DNA of 64,000 bases from Sphingosinicella terrae. Lineage in GTDB: Bacteria > Pseudomonadota > Alphaproteobacteria > Sphingomonadales > Sphingomonadaceae. Location of the stretch: positions 31,001 through 95,000 of the forward strand of contig NZ_QDFY01000007.1 of the NCBI RefSeq assembly GCF_003347635.1. The letters are read 5' to 3'. Under the pieces are notes generated by a model that searched no databases, was not told the origin of the DNA, and worked only from the letters and a program-made list of their open reading frames with translations. Made by a program: the position numbers and the translations under genes. Shown piece after piece: positions 55,851 to 63,970 of the stretch; within the stretch, counting starts at the first letter, position 1; every line of letters starts with the position of its first letter.

Positions 55851-57233
55851 ATGCGCGCTGGCTGGCTGCTGCTTTCGACCTTCCTTGCCGCCCCGGCGAT
55901 CGCCCAGAACGAGATACCCGCTCCCAGCCAGAGCGCCCAGGGCGAGGTCGCCGTCACCATCTACAATAACGATCTCGCGCTGGTTCAGGACACCCGGCAG
56001 ATCGACCTCCCGTCGGGCCGCTCGCGACAGGAATTCCCCGACGTCTCTGCCCAGATCCAGCCGCAGACGGTGACCCTCACCGGCAGCGGCGTCGGCATCG
56101 TCGAGCAGAATTTCGATTTCGACCTGCTCTCGCCCCAGGCGCTGATGCAGAAGGCGGTCGGCGAGACCATCACCCTGGTCCGCACCAATCCAGCCTCCGG
56201 CGCCGAAAGCCGGGAGCGGGCGCGCGTGCTCGCCGCCAATGGCGGCGTCGTCCTCCAGATCGGCGACCGGATCGAGGTGCTGCGCGACGACGGCCTGCCG
56301 GTGAGGGTGATCTTCGATCGCGTGCCGGAGAACCTGCGCGCCCGTCCCACCTTGTCGGTCACGGTCGAGAGCGATCGCGGCGGCCGCCGCCCGCTCACCC
56401 TCACCTATCTGACGCCCGGGCTGGGCTGGCAGGCCGACTATGTCGCCCTGTTCGACGAATCCGCGGGTCGGATGAACGTGCAGGGCTGGATCACGCTCAC
56501 CAACAATAGCGGCACCCCCTATAACAATGCCGACCTGCTGCTCGTCGCCGGCGATCCCGGTCAGGGCGGCGGCTACGTCCCGCCGCGCCGCGGCCTGCGC
56601 CAGGCCGGCACCGAGACCGCCGATCGCGAGCGGCTCGGGGACTATTATCTCTATCCGCTGCCCGAGCGGACGACGGTCGCCAATCGCCAGACCAAGCAGG
56701 TGAGCTTCCTCGACGTCGGCAACACGCCGGCGGCCCGCGCCTACGAGTTTCGCAATCCCTGGCTCGGCACGGCGGACGAGGCGCGGAGCGCCAATTCCGT
56801 GCTGCGCTTCTCGAGCTCGCGCGAGCAGGGCCTCGGCGACGCCCTCCCGGCCGGGACCGTCCGCGTCTATCAGCGCGACGCGCGCGGCAATCCGCAATTC
56901 GTCGGCGAGAGCCAGATCGGACATACGCCGATGGGCTCGGAGCTCGGCCTGGTCACCGGCCAGGCCTTCGACGTCAAGGTGCAGCCGGTCGTCGAGCGGC
57001 GCGAGCGGATCAATTCCAGCCGCTGGCGCACGACGATGCGCTACACGCTGACCAATGCGCGGCCGCAGGCGGTCACCGTCGACCTGCTCCAGTCGGGCCT
57101 GTGGGGCGATACCCGCATCGTCGAGGAGAGCCAGCCCAGCGAGCTCCGCTCGGCCGACGAGGCGCTGTGGCGGGTCCAGGTCCCGGCCAATGGCGAGGCG
57201 ACCGTCACGGCGACCTTCGACACCCGCTTTTGA
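55851..57233 (+). CDS. Exported DUF4139 protein (first of three)
   Basis: A 460-residue protein with a signal peptide (LLLSTFLAAPAIAQ). Its start VAVTIYNNDLALVQDTRQID and body ALTLTYLTPGLGWQADYVAL-like segment match the DUF4139 family of periplasmic beta-rich proteins. It lacks the VVVTG motif of its two downstream paralogues. The ribosome-binding site sits in a stable hairpin. Function unknown. It is the head of a triplet with closely spaced genes (6 bp; ATGA overlap). Confidence 0.85.
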   Translation: MRAGWLLLSTFLAAPAIAQNEIPAPSQSAQGEVAVTIYNNDLALVQDTRQIDLPSGRSRQEFPDVSAQIQPQTVTLTGSGVGIVEQNFDFDLLSPQALMQKAVGETITLVRTNPASGAESRERARVLAANGGVVLQIGDRIEVLRDDGLPVRVIFDRVPENLRARPTLSVTVESDRGGRRPLTLTYLTPGLGWQADYVALFDESAGRMNVQGWITLTNNSGTPYNNADLLLVAGDPGQGGGYVPPRRGLRQAGTETADRERLGDYYLYPLPERTTVANRQTKQVSFLDVGNTPAARAYEFRNPWLGTADEARSANSVLRFSSSREQGLGDALPAGTVRVYQRDARGNPQFVGESQIGHTPMGSELGLVTGQAFDVKVQPVVERRERINSSRWRTTMRYTLTNARPQAVTVDLLQSGLWGDTRIVEESQPSELRSADEALWRVQVPANGEATVTATFDTRF

Positions 57234-57239
57234 GGGGCC

Positions 57240-58784
57240 GTGCGCGCTCTCACGAGCCTCGCATGGGCCGCTGCTCTCGCGGGTGCGGCGCCCGCTGCGT
57301 CGCAGACGCTGGTCACTTCGCCGCGGCCCGATTCGGTCGACGTGACGGTCTATCGCGCGCCCGGCCGTGATCCGTCGACCGCGATGGAGCTCGACTTGCT
57401 GCAAGGCTATGCCCTCATTGCCGAGACACGCCGCGTCTCGCTGCCGGCCGGAGAAACGGAGCTGCGCTTCGAAGGCGTGGCGGGCGGCATCGTCCCGCAG
57501 AGCGCGGTGCTGAGCGGTTTCCCCGAGCGGATCGTCGAGCGCAACCGCGACGCCTATCTCCTCTCGCCCGCGAGCCTGCTGGAACGGTCCCTCGGTCGCC
57601 ACGTCCGGATCCGCCGCACCTCCCGCGCCACCGGCGCTGTCCGCGAGCATCCGGCGGTGATCCGCAGCGGCGCCGACGGCGCCGTCGTGCTGCAGACGGC
57701 GGACGGATATGAGGCGCTCCAGTGCACGGGAATGACCGAGCAGCTCGTCTATCCTTCGGTGCCTCCCGGACTGTCGGCCAGCCCGACCCTGTCGGTGCGG
57801 GCGCGCTCGACCCAGGCGGTCTCCGCCACAATCACCCTGACCTACCTCGCCAGCGGCTTCGATTGGCAGGCCGACTATATCGCCACGCTCGCCCCTGACG
57901 GGCGCACCCTCGACCTGTTCGCCTGGCTGACCCTGGCCAGCAACGACGAGACCAGCTTTCCCGACGCCGATACCCAGGCCGTCGCCGGCCGGCTGAACCG
58001 CGAGGCGGTGGAGCGCGAGCGCGGGGACGACGGCGCGCTCCGGCTTCGTTGCTGGCCGAGCGCACGGACGAGCGACATCCCGGCCGACGCGCCGCCCGCA
58101 CGCCGGCAGCGCGCCCTCGCTGCGGCGCGCTTTGATTCCGTCGCGCCGGTCACCGTCATCGGTGCGGAGGACGTGGTCGTGACCGGCGCGCGAATGGCCC
58201 GCCAGGAGGAGCTCGGCGACCTCAAGCTCTATCGCCTGCCCGAGCCGGTGACGGTGGCGGCGAACGGCCAGAAGCAGGTTGCCTTCCTCCACCAGCCGCA
58301 GGTCGCTTTCGATCTCGTCTACCGGCAGCGGCTTGCGGCTGGGTCGGACTATGACGCGCTTCAGGCCCAGCGGATGCTGGTGACCCGCAACCGCCCGGAG
58401 CAGGGCCTGGGCCTTCCTCTGCCCGGCGGCTCACTGCAGCTCTTTGCGGCCGCCGGCGGTCGCCCGATCCTGGTTGGCCAGGGCGCGCTTGCCGATCGCG
58501 CGGTCGGCGAGGAGGTGGAGATCCAGATCGGCGAGGCTGCAGGTGTCGTCACCCGGGTGGAGACGATCGAGTTTGGCGACGACTGGGCCGATTATCGCGT
58601 GACCGTCACCAGCGACCAGCAGGAGCCGGTGCGATTCGAAGCCGAGTTCAACGTCGGCCAGGACGAGCGCTTCCGGCCGCGGACGCGGCTGGCGCGGCGC
58701 GACGGGAGGCCGCTTTGGGCAGTGACGATTCCGGCCAATGGCAGCGCCGAGCTGCGCTACCGGATCTCGGAGCGCGGCCGATGA
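57240..58784 (+). CDS. Exported DUF4139 protein with TonB-box-like motif (second of three)
   Basis: A GTG start 6 bp after the previous stop, with GAGGGG upstream, gives 514 residues and a signal peptide. It shares SLPAGETELRFEGVAGGI, IVERNRDAYLLSPASLLERS and LTYLASGFDWQADYIATL with the third copy. A motif EDVVVTGARM (residues 310-319) lies between the two halves; it resembles the TonB box and start of TonB-dependent receptors (consensus about D/E-x-VVVT). Function unknown. Confidence 0.85.
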   Translation: MRALTSLAWAAALAGAAPAASQTLVTSPRPDSVDVTVYRAPGRDPSTAMELDLLQGYALIAETRRVSLPAGETELRFEGVAGGIVPQSAVLSGFPERIVERNRDAYLLSPASLLERSLGRHVRIRRTSRATGAVREHPAVIRSGADGAVVLQTADGYEALQCTGMTEQLVYPSVPPGLSASPTLSVRARSTQAVSATITLTYLASGFDWQADYIATLAPDGRTLDLFAWLTLASNDETSFPDADTQAVAGRLNREAVERERGDDGALRLRCWPSARTSDIPADAPPARRQRALAAARFDSVAPVTVIGAEDVVVTGARMARQEELGDLKLYRLPEPVTVAANGQKQVAFLHQPQVAFDLVYRQRLAAGSDYDALQAQRMLVTRNRPEQGLGLPLPGGSLQLFAAAGGRPILVGQGALADRAVGEEVEIQIGEAAGVVTRVETIEFGDDWADYRVTVTSDQQEPVRFEAEFNVGQDERFRPRTRLARRDGRPLWAVTIPANGSAELRYRISERGR

Positions 58785-60331
58785 GAAGGGGGCGGGTAGC
58801 CGGCGGTTTCGCCTTGCTCGCCTTGCTGCTCGGCGCCGCGTCCGCCTCCGCCCAGACGATCGTCGCCTCCCCGGCGCCGGCCGAGGTCGACGTCACCGTC
58901 TACCGCGATCCCGCTCGGCCGCCCGATCGCGACCCCAATCTCAGGTGGCTGAACGGTTTCGCCCTGGTCAGCGAGACGCGGCGTATCTCGCTGCCCGCGG
59001 GCGAATCTCAGGTCCGGTTCGAAGGCGTGGCCGGCGGCATCTTGCCGCAGAGCGCGATCGTCACCGGCTTTCCCGACGGGATCGTCGAGCGCAATCGCGA
59101 CGCCTATCTGCTCTCGCCGGCGACCCTGCTCGACCGCTCCCTCGGCCGCCGCGTCCATCTGCGCCGCACCTCCGAAGCGACCGGCGAGGTGCGCGAGCAT
59201 GAGGCGATCGTCCGCTCCGGCGCGGACGGCGCGGTCGTGCTTCAGACCGAATCGGGGTTCGAGGCGCTGCGCTGCACCGGCCTTCGCGAGACGCCGGTCT
59301 ACGATTCCGTCCCGGCCGAGCTGGCGACCACGCCGACCCTGTCGGTGCGGGCGCGCAGCAGCGAGCCGGTCACGGCCACAATCACCCTTTCCTATCTCGC
59401 CAGCGGCTTCGACTGGCAGGCCGACTATATCGCCACCCTTTCGCCCGAGGGCGACCGGATGGAACTGTTCGCCTGGCTCACCCTCGCCAGTGGCGACGAG
59501 ACCAGCTTCGAGGCGGCCGATACCCAAGCGGTGGCTGGCCGCCTCAATCGCCGGGACGTGCGGCCGCAGCCCTCGGAAGGGCCGCCCTTGAACCTGCGTT
59601 GCTGGCCGCAGGGGACGACCAGCGACATCGACGAGGAGCAGTTCGAGCAAGTTGTCGTCACCGGCAGCCGCATGGCCGGCTTCGCCGACATGATGGCGCC
59701 TCCTCCTCCTCCTCCTCCGCCTGCTCCGCCACCCCCGCCGCCTGCGATGCAGGCGGTCCAGGAGGAACTCGGTGACCTCAAGCTCTACCGAATTCCCGAG
59801 CCGGTCACGGTCGCCGCCCGCAGCCAAAAGCAGGTCGCCTTGTTGCAGCGGCCGCGTGTCCGGACCCGCTTCCTCTACCGGCACCATTTCGGGCTGTACG
59901 GCCGCGACGAAGCCGCGCCAGCGACTCGCGTCATCGCGACTCGAAACCGCGATCAGGAAGGTCTCGGGCTCCCGCTCCCGGCCGGCCGCATCCGCGTCTT
60001 CTCGTCCGGCGGCCCGCGGCCGATCCTGCTCGGCCAGGGCACGATCGCGGATCGCGCCGTCGGCGAGGAGGTCGATTTCGCGATCGGCCCCGCCCCGGGC
60101 GTCCAAACCGCCGCGCGGCTCGTCGCCCGGACGACCGAGAGCGCGGATTACGAGCTGATCGTCACCAACGACGGCCGGGCTCCGGTCGCGTTCGAGGGCC
60201 AGATAACCGATCATGCCGGGCTGACGGCCGATGCGCCGCTCGGTCGCCGTGGCGGCTTGAACCTGTGGGCGGTGACGGTGCCCGCGAACGGGCGCGCGAC
60301 CTTGCGCGTACGCGTGCCCGCGAACCGCTGA
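58781..60331 (+). CDS. Exported DUF4139 protein with TonB-box-like motif and polyproline hinge (third of three)
   Basis: The ATG at 58781 overlaps the preceding stop (ATGA) and gives 516 residues with a signal peptide (LLALLLGAASASAQ). The N-terminal half is very close to the second copy. EQVVVTGSRM (residues 289-298) is followed by a 21-residue polyproline segment (about 304-325), then GDLKLYRIPEPVTVAARSQKQ. The motif resembles TonB boxes, and the proline run may be a spacer. No counterpart run is in the other copies. Confidence 0.85.
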   Translation: MRRGRVAGGFALLALLLGAASASAQTIVASPAPAEVDVTVYRDPARPPDRDPNLRWLNGFALVSETRRISLPAGESQVRFEGVAGGILPQSAIVTGFPDGIVERNRDAYLLSPATLLDRSLGRRVHLRRTSEATGEVREHEAIVRSGADGAVVLQTESGFEALRCTGLRETPVYDSVPAELATTPTLSVRARSSEPVTATITLSYLASGFDWQADYIATLSPEGDRMELFAWLTLASGDETSFEAADTQAVAGRLNRRDVRPQPSEGPPLNLRCWPQGTTSDIDEEQFEQVVVTGSRMAGFADMMAPPPPPPPPAPPPPPPAMQAVQEELGDLKLYRIPEPVTVAARSQKQVALLQRPRVRTRFLYRHHFGLYGRDEAAPATRVIATRNRDQEGLGLPLPAGRIRVFSSGGPRPILLGQGTIADRAVGEEVDFAIGPAPGVQTAARLVARTTESADYELIVTNDGRAPVAFEGQITDHAGLTADAPLGRRGGLNLWAVTVPANGRATLRVRVPANR

Positions 60332-60451
60332 GGCGGCGCCGGCGCCTCCGACCGGGCCACCGAATTCGATAGCCGCGTGCCCGCGCGGGGCCTACCCTTC
60401 TCCGGTCCGGCGCGAGTCGCCATTCCCGCCGGCAGGGGAGGGGAGGCAGCA

Positions 60452-60754
60452 ATGGCTCAGGACAATCCCAATTATCCGATCTCCACGGCCGTGGTCAGCT
60501 GGGTCGATTCGGGAGGTCAGGATCACATCCGCGTCTATTCGTGCGACGCCTATACCGTGATCGAGCGCTGTTACGACGGCGCCGGCTGGCAGATCGGCGA
60601 CTTCAAGCAGGCGGGATCGGCGGTATCGGCGACGAGCTGGAACGACAGCGCCGGCGTCCACCTGCGGGTCTATTGCACCTTTCAGGATAAGACGGTCGAA
60701 TGGTGCAACGATCCGGGATCCGGCTGGACGCAGGGCGACTATACGACCGTCTGA
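60452..60754 (+). CDS. RSL/BambL-like fucose-binding lectin (two-blade beta-propeller)
   Basis: The ATG at 60452, 10 nt after GGGGAGGGGAGG, gives 100 residues with no signal peptide. Two tandem blades match the 90-residue lectins RSL (Ralstonia) and BambL (Burkholderia): first HIRVYSCDAYTVIERCYDGAGW, split as R27, E38 and W46; second HLRVYCTFQDKTVEWCNDPG with R72, E83 and W92. The Arg, Glu and Trp pattern that binds fucose is kept in both blades. In RSL/BambL the two-blade chain trimerises to a six-blade propeller. I recall those two in Burkholderiales; an alphaproteobacterial member is notable. Confidence 0.88.
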   Translation: MAQDNPNYPISTAVVSWVDSGGQDHIRVYSCDAYTVIERCYDGAGWQIGDFKQAGSAVSATSWNDSAGVHLRVYCTFQDKTVEWCNDPGSGWTQGDYTTV

Positions 60755-60769
60755 ACGGACGGCGCCGCC

Positions 60770-61156
60770 TCAGCGGCTGCCGCGCTTCACCAGCCGCGGC
60801 CGGTGATTCTCGTCCAGCGCGACGAAGGTGAACAGGCCGTCGGTCACCTTGACCTCCGCCTGCCCTCGCTCGCGGCTGGCGACGACCTCGACGCGAATCG
60901 CGATCGACGTCCGCCCGATCCGCTCCACCGTCGCATAGACGGAGATGAGGTCGTGGAGCTGGATCGGGGCGATGAACTCCATCGCCTCGATCGCCACGGT
61001 GGCGACCGCGCCGTCGGCCTCGCGCGCGGCGATGATGCCGGCGGCGATGTCCATCTGGCTCAGCACCCAGCCGCCGAAGATGTGCCCGTTGGCGTTGATG
61101 TCGGCAGGCCGCGGCACCACCCGCAGCACCGGGTCCCTACCGCCGCCGGTGGTCAT
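60770..61156 (-). CDS. yciA: Acyl-CoA thioesterase (YciA-like)
   Basis: The ATG at 61156, 8 nt after GGGAGG, gives 128 residues; the ATG at 61180 is an alternative. The hotdog-fold signature is RVVPRPADINANGHIFGGWVLSQMD, with the YciA acidic/HIFGG motif. It hydrolyses medium- and long-chain acyl-CoA. Coupled by about 20 bp overlap to the membrane protein gene upstream. Confidence 0.92.
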   Translation of the reverse strand: MTTGGGRDPVLRVVPRPADINANGHIFGGWVLSQMDIAAGIIAAREADGAVATVAIEAMEFIAPIQLHDLISVYATVERIGRTSIAIRVEVVASRERGQAEVKVTDGLFTFVALDENHRPRLVKRGSR

Positions 61157-61442
61157 CCGTGCCTCCCGCGGCTTCGTCATGGCCGGTCCGGTTGCTGAGG
61201 AAGACGAGGCCCATCAGCCCGGTGCCGACCAGGATGGTGAGGCCGACTCCGGCGATCGTCGCCACCACCAGGTGGAGCCGCATCGGCTCGCCCGGTTCGC
61301 GCAGGTAGAGAAGGGCGAGGGCCGCCGCGGCCGCGGCGACCAGCACCATCCATTTCATCATCCTCTTGTACCGCGCCCAGGCAATGGCGGCGCGCTCATA
61401 ATCCGCCTGGCGGCGGTGAGGCACGGGATCGTGACGGGGCAT
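61137..61442 (-). CDS. Conserved small membrane protein
   Basis: The ATG at 61442 follows AAGGGA and gives 101 residues. An amphipathic start (QADYERAAIAWARYKRMMKW) leads into two helices (MVLVAAAAAALALLYL and VATIAGVGLTILVGTGLMGLVFL) and an acidic/basic tail. I recognise this pattern as a conserved sphingomonad protein without a known function. It overlaps the yciA-like gene by 20 bp. Confidence 0.75.
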   Translation of the reverse strand: MPRHDPVPHRRQADYERAAIAWARYKRMMKWMVLVAAAAAALALLYLREPGEPMRLHLVVATIAGVGLTILVGTGLMGLVFLSNRTGHDEAAGGTDDHRRR

Positions 61443-61603
61443 GCCGTCCCTTTGCCGATCGGTCCGGCCGACTTCAAGGCGATTCGGGCGTGCCGGCTTA
61501 CCGGCCCGCCCGCCTTCCCGCCGCGAGGCGCTCCGCGCCGGCTTCACATTTGCGGCCGCCCGTGAGAGGCTTGATTCGCGGCGGAGGGCGAAGGAGTGAA
61601 ATC

Positions 61604-62032
61604 ATGACGATCGGAGCCATCCTCCAGAACAAGGGCGCCGACGTGCAGAGCGTCTCGGTCGAGACGGCGGTTCGCGCCGCGGCCGCTCTGCTCGCCGAAC
61701 GCCGAATCGGCGCGGTGCCGGTCACCCGCGGCGACGAAGTGGCCGGGATCATGTCGGAGCGCGACATCATCTACTGCCTGAACAGCGACGGCGCCGCGAT
61801 TCTCGACTGGCCGGTCGAGCGGATCATGACCGCACCCGCGATCACCGTCGCGCGGGACCAGGAGGTGCTCGGCGCGCTGTCGCTGATGACCCGCCGCCGC
61901 ATCCGGCACCTTCCGGTCGTGGAAGGATCGCGTCTCGTCGGGATCGTCTCGATCGGCGACCTGGTCAAATACCGCATGGACCAGATCGAGCAGGAGGCGG
62001 CGCAGCTGCTCAACTACATCCAGAGCGCCTGA
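61604..62032 (+). CDS. CBS-domain protein
   Basis: The ATG at 61604 follows GAAGGAGTG and gives 142 residues with two CBS motifs: about 8-65 (VSVETAVRAAAALLAERRIGAVPV) and 70-130 (IMTAPAITVARDQEVLGALSLMTRRRIRHLPVVE). CBS pairs bind adenosyl ligands such as AMP, ATP or SAM. It stands alone, so it may regulate an unlinked partner. Divergent from the small membrane gene. Confidence 0.92.
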   Translation: MTIGAILQNKGADVQSVSVETAVRAAAALLAERRIGAVPVTRGDEVAGIMSERDIIYCLNSDGAAILDWPVERIMTAPAITVARDQEVLGALSLMTRRRIRHLPVVEGSRLVGIVSIGDLVKYRMDQIEQEAAQLLNYIQSA

Positions 62033-62045
62033 GCGGCGGATCTGG

Positions 62046-63533
62046 TCAGGCTTCGGCCGCGACCCGGCTCGGACGGGCGAGGGCGATCATCTCGTCGACC
62101 TGGGGCCGGGCGAACAGGAAGAGCAGGACGCCGTACAGCGCCGCGCCGAACGGCACCAGGGTCGCCAGACGGGCGAGGTCGCCCATTTCCGGGAGCAGCG
62201 AATCGAGCGCGGCGACGGCCGCGGCCATCGCCGCCGACGCGGCGAGTCCGGGCGCGACCGCGGCCGCCAGCGCGCGACGGCCGATGCCGATCGTCGGCAG
62301 CGATACCTGGATGGTGACCAGGAGCAAGGCGGCCATGCCGCCCAGCCAGGCCCAGGCCAGGCCCTCGGTTCCCCATTGGATCCCGGCGAGGAAGGCGGCG
62401 GGCATCAGCAGGGCGCCGAACAGCCCGGTGCGGACGGCGAGCGACGGCCGGCCGATGGCGTTGGTCGCCGGCGCGAACAGGATCTGCAGCGTCATCAGCG
62501 GCATCGCCATGGCCAGGACCGGCACCAGCGACGCCGCCTCGGACCATTTGTCGCCGAGGAAGGCGGTGACCAGCGGCTCGGCGGTGACGGCGAGGCCGAA
62601 ATAGAAAGGCAAGGCGATCAGCATGATCAGCCTCACCGTCTTGGCGAACGCGGCCTGGAGGATGTCGCTCTCGCCCTGGATCCGCGAATAAGCGGCGAAC
62701 GCCACCTCGTTGAGCGGCGGCACGAACTTGGCCGCGAGGATCTGGGTGAGGAAGAGCGCGGTGGTGTAGAGGCCGAGATCGTGCGCCTCGAGCAGGCGTC
62801 CGCCGATGAACACGTCCGACTGGCTCTGGACGAACCAGCAGGACTGGACGAGGATCATCGCCCCGCCATAGCGCGCCATCACGCCGGCGCCGGCGAATCG
62901 GAAGACCGGGCGGATCCACAGCCGCGCCGCCACGGCGAGGCCGATCGCCCGCGCATACCAGAAGACGCACGGTGCCGCGACCAGGGTCCACACTCCCCAG
63001 CCCGCATAGGCACAGGCCAGCGCCGTCACCGCGCTCAGCACCGCCGCCGCGAGATTCGCCTGCGACTGGCGGCGAAAGTCCATCCGCCGAATCAGCAGCG
63101 CGTTGGCGAGCGCGGCGAAGGGGTTGCTGAGGTAGAACAGAGCCTGGACGCGGAGCAGATCGGTGAGCATCGGCTGATGGAAATAGGCGGCGGCGAGCGG
63201 CGCCGCCGCCCATTGCACGGCCGCCAGCCCGACATTCATCACCAGCAGCATGCCGAAGGCCTGGCCGATTCGGTGGCGGTCGATTCGCGCGTCGCGGACC
63301 AGCGAGCTCGCAAATCCCCAGCCGTCGAACAGGCTGAGGAAGGTGAGCATCACCGCGGTCATCGCGACCAGCCCGTAATCGCTGGGCTCGAGCACCCGAA
63401 TCACCAGGAAGGTCGACGCCCAGGCGATGAGCTGGCCCGCCATCTGGCTGCCGGAGCGCCAGAGCACCGCGCCCTTTACCTGATTAGCAAGGGCGGCCGA
63501 CTGCGCTGCGTCCGTGGTCGCCGATTCCGTCAC
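62046..63533 (-). CDS. Polysaccharide flippase (oligosaccharide exporter, Wzx-like)
   Basis: A 495-residue membrane protein with about 12-14 helices and the start KGAVLWRSGSQMAGQLIAWASTFLVIRVLEPSDYGLVAM, typical of the MVF/MATE-like Polysacc_synt family that flips lipid-linked oligosaccharides. The central DVFIGGRLLEAHDLGLYTTA is also typical. The GTG start at 63533 is preceded by AAGG. No other polysaccharide gene is near. Confidence 0.9.
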   Translation of the reverse strand: MTESATTDAAQSAALANQVKGAVLWRSGSQMAGQLIAWASTFLVIRVLEPSDYGLVAMTAVMLTFLSLFDGWGFASSLVRDARIDRHRIGQAFGMLLVMNVGLAAVQWAAAPLAAAYFHQPMLTDLLRVQALFYLSNPFAALANALLIRRMDFRRQSQANLAAAVLSAVTALACAYAGWGVWTLVAAPCVFWYARAIGLAVAARLWIRPVFRFAGAGVMARYGGAMILVQSCWFVQSQSDVFIGGRLLEAHDLGLYTTALFLTQILAAKFVPPLNEVAFAAYSRIQGESDILQAAFAKTVRLIMLIALPFYFGLAVTAEPLVTAFLGDKWSEAASLVPVLAMAMPLMTLQILFAPATNAIGRPSLAVRTGLFGALLMPAAFLAGIQWGTEGLAWAWLGGMAALLLVTIQVSLPTIGIGRRALAAAVAPGLAASAAMAAAVAALDSLLPEMGDLARLATLVPFGAALYGVLLFLFARPQVDEMIALARPSRVAAEA

Positions 63534-63623
63534 TGCCCAACCTTGTCCTGCCGCCGGTCCTCGGCTGAGGGAGGTAGCGCGAAGGGGTTAAGCCCTCATT
63601 GAGCAACAAAATTGAAATAAGGG

Positions 63624-63652
63624 TTGACGGCCGCGCGCCCGGCGATCATATG
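63624..63652 (+). promoter_or_regulatory. rrn promoter P1
   Basis: TTGACG (63624-63629), 17-bp spacer, CATATG (63647-63652). An identical -35 recurs in P2, with the -10 sharing ATATG. Confidence 0.55.
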
Positions 63653-63833
63653 CCCGTTCGCAGCAACGAGCCGGCAACGGCAAGTTACTGAAATCTTTGA
63701 AATTTAGAGCATGCCAGCCCCTTGCAGGAGGGAATTTCCCTCCTATATGGGTCTGATGGGCGGGTCGGCTTGCCGATCTTCCCCTTTCGTCAAATCGGCC
63801 GCGGCCTCGCGGAAGATTTTACGAAAAAAGCCA

Positions 63834-63862
63834 TTGACGGTAGGCAGTCGCCTCCATATATG
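63834..63862 (+). promoter_or_regulatory. rrn promoter P2
   Basis: TTGACG (63834-63839), 17-bp spacer, TATATG (63857-63862). An A/T-rich tract (AAGATTTTACGAAAAAAG) lies just upstream, as an UP element would. Confidence 0.7.
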
Positions 63863-63905
63863 GCGCTTCACCGACGGGGCAGGGCGCCTGCCCGACCCCG
63901 TTTGC

Positions 63906-63955
63906 GTCTCTCTCAGCCGCGAGCCGGTATCCCGGAACAACCGGGAGGGAGAGAC
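63906..63955 (+). other. rRNA leader hairpin
   Basis: GTCTCTC (63906-63912) pairs with GAGAGAC (63949-63955); inside, CCCGG (63931-63935) pairs with CCGGG (63941-63945). Probably part of the leader or an RNase III processing structure. Confidence 0.5.
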
Positions 63956-63959
63956 GTCG

Positions 63960-63970
63960 GCTCTTTGACA
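63960..63970 (+). promoter_or_regulatory. boxA antitermination element
   Basis: GCTCTTTGACA matches the rRNA boxA consensus (TGCTCTTTAACA) bound by NusB/NusE. It marks the upcoming operon as rrn. Confidence 0.8.

Noticed and set aside
55266..58292. 1008-residue open frame antisense to the DUF4167 and DUF4139 genes
   Set aside because: Arg/Gly-rich shadow of the real genes; sense frames have signal peptides, ribosome-binding sites and paralogy.
59692..59755. CCT-rich tract considered as a CRISPR or microsatellite repeat
   Set aside because: It is in frame and encodes prolines within a real gene; no spacers or repeat array exist.
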